This document shows positions 1 to 7,475 of a stretch of 64,000 bases of DNA, one piece after another. Position 1 is the first letter of the stretch, and each line of letters begins with the position of its first letter. The stretch is from Chryseobacterium kimseyorum (GTDB lineage: Bacteria; Bacteroidota; Bacteroidia; Flavobacteriales; Weeksellaceae), in assembly GCF_025971945.1 (NCBI RefSeq), contig NZ_JAPDHW010000002.1:1-64000 (forward strand). Reading direction: 5' to 3'. The notes under the pieces are model-generated. The model searched no databases, had not been told where the DNA came from, and was given only the letters and a program-made list of their open reading frames with translations. The translations under genes were made by a program, and so were the position numbers.

Positions 1-31
1 CTGTCGTTGGGCTTTGCCGTATTTGCGTGTG

Positions 32-62
32 CAAAAGTAAAACTTTATTTCTAATTGACCAA
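32..62 (-). promoter_or_regulatory. Leftward promoter 1 of three
   Basis: Read on the minus strand, TACTTTTG (32-39) fits the Bacteroidota -7 box TAnnTTTG, with TTG at 60-62 and a 20-base spacer. Transcription would start near position 25 and run off the left edge. The following leader is comparatively GC-rich, as at strong stable-RNA promoters. Confidence 0.6.
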
Positions 63-158
63 ATGTTTTTTGAAGAAATTTTAAAGTTTTTTAAGTAACC
101 CTAATCTCCTTTTTCAACACTCAATTCATCCACTCCTGCGCTCCCCGTATCGGGACTG

Positions 159-188
159 CAAAGATAAAAACTTTTTTTATTCCCACAA
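159..188 (-). promoter_or_regulatory. Leftward promoter 2 of three
   Basis: The minus strand shows TTG (186-188), 19 bases, then TATCTTTG (159-166), a perfect match to the Bacteroidota promoter consensus. Its downstream leader contains AGCGCAGGAG, close to AGCGCAGAAG downstream of promoter 3, so the promoter-leader units may be duplicates. Confidence 0.65.
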
Positions 189-305
189 ATTTTATTTGAT
201 TAAAATTTATTGGAATTTTTAAAGTTAATTTCTATTCAGAGTTTTTGTTCCTGCCTATCTAAAGGCTCTTCTGCGCTACCGACTCACTCTCGTTTTTCAG
301 TGGGG

Positions 306-337
306 CAAAAGTAGTATGTTTACCCCTCTACTTCCAA
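306..337 (-). promoter_or_regulatory. Leftward promoter 3 of three
   Basis: The minus strand shows TTG (335-337), a 21-base spacer and TACTTTTG (306-313). It is the most upstream of three promoters that all point out of the left window edge. Confidence 0.55.
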
Positions 338-394
338 ATATATTTAACATAATGTTTACTTTAAATTCATATTTGTTGGTAATTAACTGAAAGC

Positions 395-600
395 GTGAGA
401 GAAAAATTTTGGGGATGTGAGACGTTAGTTGATGGATGAATGATCAATGATAGGTGATGATGGATGATGGGTATATTGGACGGTGTGAGAGTTTGAGAGT
501 GAAACGTGGGGGATGGAGGTGTTTGAGTAAAGCCTGGTGACGTGATGATTAGTTCAGGTTGGAGAGTGGGAGTTAGCGCGTGTGCAGATAATGCTTTTGA
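395..600. other. C-poor, G-rich low-complexity intergenic tract
   Basis: The plus strand is rich in GATG, GTGAG and GGATG words and has very few C residues. A 101-codon frame is open on the minus strand (367-672), but its Ser/Thr/Pro/His-rich, domain-less translation looks like a by-product of the skewed composition. I do not call a gene. Between the repeat array end (902) and the terminator at 1105 I see nothing else. Confidence 0.4.
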
Positions 601-681
601 TGTGTTGAAGATGTGTTTTGTAATTTGCTCTGCTCTTTGTGACGGTCTTACGGAGCTCTTTCTTATATCCATAATGATGAT

Positions 682-902
682 GCTACAGACATGCCGCTCC
701 TACGGAGCTCCACCTCTGAAGCTACACACATCCCGCTACTACGGAGCTCTAACTTTTCTCGGAAATCTGATGCTACAAACATGGCGCTCCTATGGAGCTT
801 TTTTATATAAAGAATTACTACGCAGCAAACATGCTGCTTCTACGGAGCTCTCTTTATATACAGAATGATTACGCTACAAACATCCCGCTACTACGGAGCT
901 AT
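682..902. repeat. Tandem array of about 29-bp units at 39-51 bp spacing
   Basis: Five recognisable copies start near 682, 721, 772, 823 and 873; the last four are spaced 51, 51 and 50 bases. The unit reads roughly GCTACAAACAT then CCGCTCCTACGGAGCTC. Its second half is a small hairpin (GCTCC, TAC, GGAGC). A decayed sixth copy may lie at 640-657. An isolated copy occurs at 18149-18175, so this is a dispersed family. The short open frame across it (542-868) only reflects the repeats. Confidence 0.75.
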
Positions 903-1104
903 ATAATCGCGAACCTTTTTTAATACTTAAATAAATATTAAGAGATACAGGTTTTCGGTAAGCTCAAAATAAACTACAAGCGAGATTTCCTAAGAAAGCG
1001 AGAACAAATAGAGCGAATTATAAATAAGCAAGTGTTAGAGAAAATCGCTTGTTGAAAGTGGACAGATTTTTTAAAGCGTTATAATTTCCAGATACTGTAA
1101 ATGA

Positions 1105-1132
1105 AAAGAGTCCGATGTAAACTGGACTCTTT
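1105..1132 (-). terminator. Terminator of the M48 protease gene
   Basis: A perfect 9-bp stem (AAAGAGTCC 1105-1113 with GGACTCTTT 1124-1132) lies 20 bases beyond the stop codon and is followed on the minus strand by a short T run. Confidence 0.7.
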
Positions 1133-1152
1133 ATATATATTATAGTATAAAT

Positions 1153-1968
1153 TTACTTCGTCAATTTCGCAGTCGGCAAAGAAACTGTTCCTGGGTCTTT
1201 CCATAATCCGTCTTTCTCGGCTCTTTTTTTAATTGCTTCAGCTCTCTTGTTGCTGTCAGGATGCGAATTAAACATTTTTTGAAATCCTGATTGCGCAGTT
1301 CCACCTTCAGATAAAAGCGCTAATTTTTTGAATGCCGTGTAAGCTCCTACCACATTATAATTATTAGCTTTCATAAAATCATAAGAATAAGTATCGGCCT
1401 GCGATTCCTGCTTTTTGCTGTGAGATGCATCCATGAATGCATTAGCCATTTTACCTACCTGACTGTCATTTAATGTAGCGACTGTAGAGGAAGCAGAAGA
1501 CGCAGCGTCTAAAGCGGCAGCTTTTAAATATGCTGATTTGATTGCATCTTTGGTATCCTGATTTTTAACGTGACCGATTTCGTGACCGATAACTGCAAGA
1601 AGTTCGTCATCTGTCATTATATCCATTAAAGAAGAAAATACACGAACACTACCGTCAGCACAGGCGAAAGCATTAATATCTTTTACTTTGTAAACTTTGT
1701 AGTTGAGACTTAATCCGTCCTGCGATTTATGTTTCGCAAAAAGTTTATTTAACCTGATGGTATATGGATCTTTTGGTCCTGCAATCGCATTATTTTTATC
1801 CATGTAATCAACGGACTCTTTTGAAAGTTTTACTGCATCTTCATTGGTAAAAGTTAAAGCTTTCGCTCCTTTGGAAACAATGTCCGTCGCTTTTCCCAAA
1901 TTGATTTTCTGTGCATGAACACCATGCATTGCGCCTAATAAAAATGCGCCGATAATAATTTTTTTCAT
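1153..1968 (-). CDS. Exported M48-family zinc metalloprotease
   Basis: This 271-residue protein has a signal peptide (cleavage probably after residue 19 or 20) and an M48 peptidase core. The zinc/catalytic motif HEIGH is at 129-133 and the third ligand is probably Glu188 in the ESQAD segment, as in the LoiP/YcaL/BepA group. The conserved DELLAVIGHE context is present and there is no TPR tail, so it is the short secreted type. Such enzymes degrade misfolded envelope proteins. It is monocistronic, between its own terminator and that of the ferritin-like operon. Family assignment is firm; substrates are unknown. Confidence 0.92.
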   Translation of the reverse strand: MKKIIIGAFLLGAMHGVHAQKINLGKATDIVSKGAKALTFTNEDAVKLSKESVDYMDKNNAIAGPKDPYTIRLNKLFAKHKSQDGLSLNYKVYKVKDINAFACADGSVRVFSSLMDIMTDDELLAVIGHEIGHVKNQDTKDAIKSAYLKAAALDAASSASSTVATLNDSQVGKMANAFMDASHSKKQESQADTYSYDFMKANNYNVVGAYTAFKKLALLSEGGTAQSGFQKMFNSHPDSNKRAEAIKKRAEKDGLWKDPGTVSLPTAKLTK

Positions 1969-2013
1969 ATAAATAGTTTAGTGCAACCAAGATAATAATT
2001 TTTCACGAAAAAA

Positions 2014-2048
2014 AAATCCTTTTTCGGAGAATTACCGAAAAAGGATTT
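2014..2048 (-). terminator. Terminator of the ferritin-like operon
   Basis: A perfect 14-bp inverted repeat (2014-2027 with 2035-2048) surrounds a 7-base loop and is followed on the minus strand by a run of T. It separates the ferritin-like pair from the downstream M48 gene. Confidence 0.85.
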
Positions 2049-2077
2049 ACCTAACTAATATATATATGTGTTCTTAA

Positions 2078-2899
2078 TTAATCAATAAAAAGACCTGCAA
2101 TTATTTGAGCTTGATCTCCTGTAAGTATTTCATCGTACGCTGCTGAACCTGCTTCCGGGCCAAAGGCAGTTGCCGTATTAAATCCAGCCTGTACTGTTTC
2201 CTGCTCACCAGCATAAACGGGGTTAGTTGCTGTAGGCATACCACCACTTCCACTTCCGCCACTTCCTAACTCGATCCATCCTTTGTTAGCACGCATTCTA
2301 CGTACCATTGATGCATGTCTTGCCTCTACTGAGTGTATCTGCAAAGCTGCCTGAAGAACATCTTTGTTTGACATTACGTTTCCAGCCTGCCCTTTGTAAG
2401 CTCTTACTCCAGTATCTTCAAATGCCTGTGCTAATGTAAGAAACTGCTGATAATTGGTAAATGGAGTAAAAGAACCATTCGCTGTAAAGTCGAACGTTGG
2501 TTTTGCATTTGGAGTAGTTCCTAAAGAAGTTAATGCTGTTTTCAGGAAAGCGACGTGAGCAGCTTCATGTTTTGAAATCTGCATAAAAACAGTTCTGTCT
2601 CCTGTAGGAATCAATCCAGCGGTCTGTAGCCCGATTCTGTAATATTCGTCTTCTAAATATTCTAAAGTTAAAGCTAATTGAAGAGCATCTGTTAATGCAC
2701 TTTTCATTGCCAATGTAGGCTCTGTTTTTGTTTCTGCTTTGGCAGAAGTTGCCATAAAGCTTCCTAATCCCAATGGTATTGCAGCTACTGCCGCTTTTTT
2801 ACCAAATGATGTAATATTTGAAAGAGTATCTAATCTAGACGTTTGTTTTGTGAAAAAAGAATCGTCAGACAATTTATCTAATAATTTTAAAATGTTCAT
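2078..2899 (-). CDS. Ferritin-like domain protein (Ferritin_2 type)
   Basis: This 273-residue protein has a hydrophobic segment near residues 36-52, possibly an export signal behind a long N-region, then a four-helix ferritin-like domain. Candidate metal ligands sit in repeated helix motifs: EYLEDEYY, HEAAHVAF, FEDTGVRAYKG and HSVEARHAS. A Gly/Ser-rich linker precedes a short C-terminal segment. It is the second gene of a two-gene operon, 27 bases after its paralogue, and shares the same four motifs. A diiron or oxidative-stress role is inferred from the fold; no enzymatic function can be assigned. Confidence 0.85.
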   Translation of the reverse strand: MNILKLLDKLSDDSFFTKQTSRLDTLSNITSFGKKAAVAAIPLGLGSFMATSAKAETKTEPTLAMKSALTDALQLALTLEYLEDEYYRIGLQTAGLIPTGDRTVFMQISKHEAAHVAFLKTALTSLGTTPNAKPTFDFTANGSFTPFTNYQQFLTLAQAFEDTGVRAYKGQAGNVMSNKDVLQAALQIHSVEARHASMVRRMRANKGWIELGSGGSGSGGMPTATNPVYAGEQETVQAGFNTATAFGPEAGSAAYDEILTGDQAQIIAGLFID

Positions 2900-2926
2900 A
2901 ATAATAGATTTTTGAAATGATTAATG

Positions 2927-3637
2927 TTAGTTGATTCCTCTTTCTTTCCAAGTAAAAGGAGTTTTAATAAATCCTCCGGCTGCCATTACAACATCTTTCG
3001 GTTCTTTTGCTACATCAAGACCAGTTACCGGGTCTACTACATCATCTCCGGAGAAAGCTGCAGTTAGTGGGTTAATCAAATCTCTGATTGCTGATGCATG
3101 TCTTGCCTCCACAGAAACAATCTTACCTGCCAACACAAGATAGGTAGGGTTGGTAATATATCTACCTGCACCATTATATGCTGCAACACCTGTATCTTCC
3201 AAAGCTTTTGCAGTAGCCAATACAGAACTTCTGTCATTAAAATTCACGTTAGGATACTGAAACTCCAATGTCGGTAAAACATTATTTGTCGCACCAGTAA
3301 TTGCTGCTTTAAAGAAATCTCTGTGGATAACCTCGTGATGATATAAGTCTGTAAGAACTTCTTTCTCAACACTTGAGATTCCTGCATAGAAATTGTTAAC
3401 TACCTTGGTATAAAAATCAGCTTCAAGCTGCTCAAGAGCATAAGCGTAGTTTAGAACACCTACGTCACCCACTCCTAAATCAAATATCTTATTATCATTA
3501 TATTCAAAGTCGTCATCGTCACAACCTACAAGAGTAAGTCCGGCAACGGCAATACCAATGCCGCTTAATTTTAAAAAGTTTCGTCTGCTGGTATCCAGGG
3601 TGGCTCCCTGGTTAGAAACATTAATTGGTTTTTTCAT
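2927..3637 (-). CDS. Ferritin-like domain lipoprotein with Tat-type signal
   Basis: This 236-residue protein starts with a twin-arginine signal (SRRNFLK, arginines 18-19) followed by a hydrophobic stretch and a lipobox ending at Cys39, so it is probably exported folded and lipid-anchored. The ferritin-like domain shows EQLEADFY, HHEVIHRDFF, LEDTGVAAYNG and SVEARHAS, parallel to the next gene. It is first in the operon. Tat export suggests cytoplasmic assembly of a metal centre before transport; that is inference. Confidence 0.86.
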   Translation of the reverse strand: MKKPINVSNQGATLDTSRRNFLKLSGIGIAVAGLTLVGCDDDDFEYNDNKIFDLGVGDVGVLNYAYALEQLEADFYTKVVNNFYAGISSVEKEVLTDLYHHEVIHRDFFKAAITGATNNVLPTLEFQYPNVNFNDRSSVLATAKALEDTGVAAYNGAGRYITNPTYLVLAGKIVSVEARHASAIRDLINPLTAAFSGDDVVDPVTGLDVAKEPKDVVMAAGGFIKTPFTWKERGIN

Positions 3638-3842
3638 AATATTATTTTTAAAAAGGTTTAGTATGTTTAATGATATCTACGACAATAGTTTTCGTTTGGA
3701 TTTCGCATTATTGAAAAAAAATAAATATTTATTAAACAAAACCCTTAAAAACCCTTAAAACACTGTAAATAAAACAAGTAATAAAGACTTACAAAGTAAT
3801 TATGAAGATTATAATCTGATCGTTTTTAAAATAAATTTTACT

Positions 3843-3850
3843 TATTTTTG
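3843..3850 (+). promoter_or_regulatory. -7 element abutting the recJ start codon
   Basis: TATTTTTG fits TAnnTTTG and ends 4 bases before the ATG at 3855, which would place transcription initiation at or next to the start codon. No clear TTG box lies at the usual distance upstream. Confidence 0.4.
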
Positions 3851-3854
3851 TGAA

Positions 3855-5573
3855 ATGAGTCAAAAATGGATTTATAAAACCGAACCTGATGAAGAAACTG
3901 TTGATGGATTGAGTTCGTCGCTTGGTTTTGGAACTTTTGAATCCAAACTGTTGGTTCTGCGAGGAATTGACAATTATCAGAAAGCGAGGGAATTTTTCAA
4001 GCCCAACTTAGCAGATATTCACAATCCTTTTTTAATGGCAGATATGCAGAAAGCGGTAGAGCGCATTGCAACGGCTATTGAAAACGGTGAAAAAATAATG
4101 GTTTATGGCGACTACGATGTCGACGGAACTACAGCCGTTGCGCTGACCTACTTATATTTAAGAAAAATTGTTCAGAAAAAATATTTAGAATTTTATATTC
4201 CCGACAGAAATTCTGAAGGGTATGGTATTTCAACTGAAGGTATCGACTTTGCCAAAGAAAATGGGTTTTCCCTTGTCATTGCATTAGACTGCGGAATTAA
4301 GTCGATCGATATGATTAACTATGCAAAGGAAAAAGGTATTGATTTCATCATCTGCGATCACCATTTACCCGGAGACGAAATTCCGGATGCTGTAGCCGTT
4401 TTAGATCCTAAACGGAGCGACTGCCGATATCCTTTTAAAGAACTTTCAGGCTGCGGAGTTGGTTTTAAACTCTGTCAGGGTTTAAATACCATTTACAAAA
4501 TTCCCGAAACCGAATTGTTTGAACTGACCGATCTTCTGGCCATTTCAATTGCAGCTGACATCGTATCAATGACCGGTGAAAACAGGGTTTTAGCAAAGAT
4601 GGGGTTGAAAGTGCTCAGAAAAACACGCAATCTGGGTTTAAGACTTTTGATTCCGGAAGACAAACTTTCACATTTTGAAATATCAAATATTGTTTTCGAA
4701 ATTGCTCCTAAAATCAATGCTGCCGGAAGAATTTCTCATGGTAAAGCAGCTGTGGAACTTATGGTTTCAGACAACCTGAAACACGCTCAGCAGATTGTAG
4801 GCGACATTATGAATCTGAATGACGAGAGACGTGAGCTCGATATGAACTCTACCCTTTCTGCGCTCAATCAGGTTATAGAATCTCATCAGGAGACAAAGTA
4901 TGCAACCATTGTCTATCATCCGGAATGGAATAAAGGGGTAATTGGAATTGTAGCCTCCAGATTAATTGAAACTTACTACAAACCAACCTTGGTTTTCACA
5001 GATGGAAACAATGGTGAAATGGTAGCCTCTGCAAGATCTGTTTCTGATTTTGATGTGCATGAAGCACTCGATCTCTGCTCGGAATATTTTCTGAAATTTG
5101 GTGGCCATCACGCTGCGGCAGGACTTTCTATGGAAAAAGACAAGTTTGAAGATTTCAAAATTAAATTTGAAAAAACCGTTGCCGAAAAAATTAAAGACCA
5201 TCAGAAAGAGCCATCTATAACTGTTGATGCCGATATAGAAATAGATGAGATCAACAGAGATTTTATCAATTTCCACAGAAAACTGGCTCCCTTTGGCCCT
5301 CATAATATGAAACCGAATCTGGTACTGAGAAATCAGAAGATTGCAGGCTATCTGAAAACGATGGGTAAAGACAACAATCATCTTAAATTTTACATTAAAC
5401 AGGAATCTACCGGAAGAAATATTGAATGTGTCGGCTTTAAGCTCGGTCAGTTCGCTGATGACTTTAGAAACAAATCTTTCGATATCGCATTTACTCTGGA
5501 AGAAAACCATTGGAAAGGTAATGTGACACATTATCTGAATATCAGAGATGTGAAATTTATAGATAGTGAATAA
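3855..5573 (+). CDS. recJ: Single-stranded-DNA-specific exonuclease RecJ
   Basis: RecJ degrades single-stranded DNA 5' to 3' in recombination and mismatch/base-excision repair. The 572-residue protein has the DHH phosphoesterase motifs in order: DYDVDG (86-91), DCG (145-147), DHH (168-170), and the DHHA1 motif GGHHAAAG starting near 416, followed by a C-terminal OB-fold region. Length matches the family. It is a lone gene with about 120 bases before nadD and has a TAnnTTTG box only 4 bases from its ATG. Confidence 0.97.
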   Translation: MSQKWIYKTEPDEETVDGLSSSLGFGTFESKLLVLRGIDNYQKAREFFKPNLADIHNPFLMADMQKAVERIATAIENGEKIMVYGDYDVDGTTAVALTYLYLRKIVQKKYLEFYIPDRNSEGYGISTEGIDFAKENGFSLVIALDCGIKSIDMINYAKEKGIDFIICDHHLPGDEIPDAVAVLDPKRSDCRYPFKELSGCGVGFKLCQGLNTIYKIPETELFELTDLLAISIAADIVSMTGENRVLAKMGLKVLRKTRNLGLRLLIPEDKLSHFEISNIVFEIAPKINAAGRISHGKAAVELMVSDNLKHAQQIVGDIMNLNDERRELDMNSTLSALNQVIESHQETKYATIVYHPEWNKGVIGIVASRLIETYYKPTLVFTDGNNGEMVASARSVSDFDVHEALDLCSEYFLKFGGHHAAAGLSMEKDKFEDFKIKFEKTVAEKIKDHQKEPSITVDADIEIDEINRDFINFHRKLAPFGPHNMKPNLVLRNQKIAGYLKTMGKDNNHLKFYIKQESTGRNIECVGFKLGQFADDFRNKSFDIAFTLEENHWKGNVTHYLNIRDVKFIDSE

Positions 5574-5692
5574 GTGAATTTTCTTGAGAAGTGAATGGTG
5601 AATTTCCAAAATCACTTTTCAAATAAATACTTTAAAATTAACAAGTGTAGCAAATTGACTTGCAAAGCAAAATTGACAATTGACTTTTTGAT

Positions 5693-6277
5693 ATGAGAAA
5701 AATCGGTTTATTTTTCGGATCTTTTAATCCTATTCATATTGGTCATTTGATTTTGGCCAATTATATTCTTGAGAATTCTGATATGGATGAATTGTGGTTT
5801 GTCGTGAGTCCGCAGAATCCTTTTAAAGAAAAAAAATCGCTTCTGAAAGATCACAACCGTTTGGATATGGTGCAGCTTGCGGTAAAAAACTATCCTCAAA
5901 TGCGCGCCTCCAATGTTGAATTTTCTTTACCGACACCCAGTTATACGATTGATACCTTAACCTATCTTAAAGAAAAGCATCCTGATTATTCTTTCAGTTT
6001 AATTATGGGTGAAGACAACCTCAGCGGACTTCATAAATGGAAAAATTCTGATGTTTTAATAAAAAATCATCACATCATAGTTTACCCGAGAGTTTTTGAA
6101 GGTGAAAAAAAAGATTCTGAATATCTTCAGCACGAAAACATTTCGATGATTGAAGCACCCGTAATTGAACTTTCAGCTACCGAAATCAGAAATATGATCA
6201 AAGAAGGGAAGAATGTAAGACCCATGCTTCCTCCGGAAGTTTTTGAGTATTTGGATGGGAGTAGTTTTTATAAGTAG
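5693..6277 (+). CDS. nadD: Nicotinate-nucleotide adenylyltransferase
   Basis: NadD transfers AMP from ATP to nicotinate mononucleotide, giving deamido-NAD in the last shared stage of NAD synthesis. The 194-residue protein has the nucleotidyltransferase signature GSFNPIHIGH (residues 9-18, HxGH at 15-18) and the C-terminal SATEIR motif of the family. Length is normal. A pncB homologue feeding the same pathway lies at 53040. The next gene begins 6 bases after the stop, so co-transcription is possible. Confidence 0.96.
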   Translation: MRKIGLFFGSFNPIHIGHLILANYILENSDMDELWFVVSPQNPFKEKKSLLKDHNRLDMVQLAVKNYPQMRASNVEFSLPTPSYTIDTLTYLKEKHPDYSFSLIMGEDNLSGLHKWKNSDVLIKNHHIIVYPRVFEGEKKDSEYLQHENISMIEAPVIELSATEIRNMIKEGKNVRPMLPPEVFEYLDGSSFYK

Positions 6278-6283
6278 TATGTT

Positions 6284-7087
6284 ATGAAATCATTCTTGTT
6301 TTTACTCGCCTTTTTTGTTCAGACAGTTGTTTCTGCACAGATAATTTCAGTGGAAGACTCGATAAAAAATCAAAGAGAAATTGATTATAAACAACTACGA
6401 GCAAATATCATGAAAGTAAGTGCAGAAAGCTGCACGCGAGATTCTATAAGAGCCGTTAATGATTTTAAAATTACAAACAAATTATATATTTCTACACCAG
6501 GTCCCGGCGGTTCTGACTTTCCCGCGACTCAAGAATTAGGGAAACTATTACAAAAACAAAATATCTATTATGGTGGCACTTGGTCAGGCAACTGTTTTGG
6601 GACTTATTCAACGGGAGAATGTTATTATATCTATTCGACAAAATTGACTGAGGAAAAATTTGGAAAAGCGGCAATTGATAAAATTTTGAAACAAGCCATT
6701 TTTGAGCGAATTCAAAAAAACCCAATAATTATTTTTGAGTATAATGATCATACAGAGTGGCTACACGAAGGAGAAAAGACAGTCGCTGACTCTTTACTTA
6801 ACAACCTTTTCTTTAAAAAGTTTAAATATCCTAAAGACTATAAAGAGAAAAAGCAATCCGGTCAATCATTTACGGAGGCTACAGTGACCGTCGATTTTGA
6901 ACAAGACAAACTGAATTTAGTCATTGAAAAATTCAGTCACCATTTTACAGATAAAGAAAATGAGAAATTTATTCCTCAATTTGAAAAACAAATTACTGAC
7001 TTTATAAATTCAGGTAACTTCATATTTCAAAATCAACATTCAATTAACGAAGGATTTAAAAGATCCTTTAAAATATATTATAAATGA
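6284..7087 (+). CDS. Exported protein of unknown function
   Basis: This 267-residue protein has a clear signal peptide ending in VSAQ (residues 16-19) and no further membrane segments. I do not recognise a domain. The mature part contains a Gly/Cys region (GGTWSGNCFGTYSTGECY, near residues 96-115) with two cysteines that could form a periplasmic disulphide. It sits 6 bases after nadD and overlaps the next gene by 4 bases (ATGA), implying translational coupling with the DUF3817-like membrane protein. Confidence 0.75.
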   Translation: MKSFLFLLAFFVQTVVSAQIISVEDSIKNQREIDYKQLRANIMKVSAESCTRDSIRAVNDFKITNKLYISTPGPGGSDFPATQELGKLLQKQNIYYGGTWSGNCFGTYSTGECYYIYSTKLTEEKFGKAAIDKILKQAIFERIQKNPIIIFEYNDHTEWLHEGEKTVADSLLNNLFFKKFKYPKDYKEKKQSGQSFTEATVTVDFEQDKLNLVIEKFSHHFTDKENEKFIPQFEKQITDFINSGNFIFQNQHSINEGFKRSFKIYYK

Positions 7088-7422
7088 ATTTTCTCGAAAA
7101 TCTATTCTCAAAATATCCTCAGGAAAAACTTATCAAGTGGTTTAAGCAAATCTGTATGGCAGAAGCTGTCTCTTGGTTTTTTCTCTTCACAGCAATGACC
7201 TGGATTCGCATTGATCCTGAAGGAGTTTTACCAATTGTTTACATCAGTACAATCGGAAGTATTCATGGATTGTTTTTTACACTTTACCTTCTGTTTTTGC
7301 CTTCGATAAGAAAAATCTACAATTGGGACGATGAAGATACAGTCTTTGCATTGATTGCTGCTTTTTTTCCTTTTGCTACGATTTGGATTGATAAGAAACT
7401 GGCTCGTTTTGACAGAGAATAA
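7084..7422 (+). CDS. DUF3817-like small integral membrane protein
   Basis: This 112-residue protein has three hydrophobic segments (about 24-42, 48-72 and 86-100). The SIHGLFFTLYLLFL stretch after the second helix resembles the DUF3817 family. Function is unknown. Its ATG overlaps the upstream stop codon, and the gene is closed by a strong terminator. Confidence 0.75.
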   Translation: MNFLENLFSKYPQEKLIKWFKQICMAEAVSWFFLFTAMTWIRIDPEGVLPIVYISTIGSIHGLFFTLYLLFLPSIRKIYNWDDEDTVFALIAAFFPFATIWIDKKLARFDRE

Positions 7423-7426
7423 AAAC

Positions 7427-7454
7427 AAAAAAGGACTTTTTCAAGTCCTTTTTT
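7427..7454. terminator. Bidirectional intrinsic terminator
   Basis: The 12-bp stem (7427-7438 with 7443-7454) has a TTTC loop and A/T runs on both sides. It lies between convergent genes ending at 7422 (+) and 7476 (-). Confidence 0.88.
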
Positions 7455-7475
7455 TGTTTTTAGTGACATTGCAAA

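Noticed and set aside
367..672. Open frame of 101 codons on the minus strand
   Set aside because: Ser/Thr/Pro/His-rich product in a C-poor noncoding tract with no domain; no promoter or spacing argument supports a gene.
542..868. Open frame of 108 codons on the plus strand
   Set aside because: It runs through the 51-bp repeat array, and its repeated peptide words merely reflect the DNA repeat.
682..902. Possible CRISPR array
   Set aside because: Units are degenerate, and the intervening DNA is partly similar between units (TATATAAAGAATTA-like) rather than unique; no cas genes are seen.
4962..5615. 217-codon open frame opposite recJ
   Set aside because: It is the complement of a well-defined RecJ coding region with no independent evidence of expression or domain.
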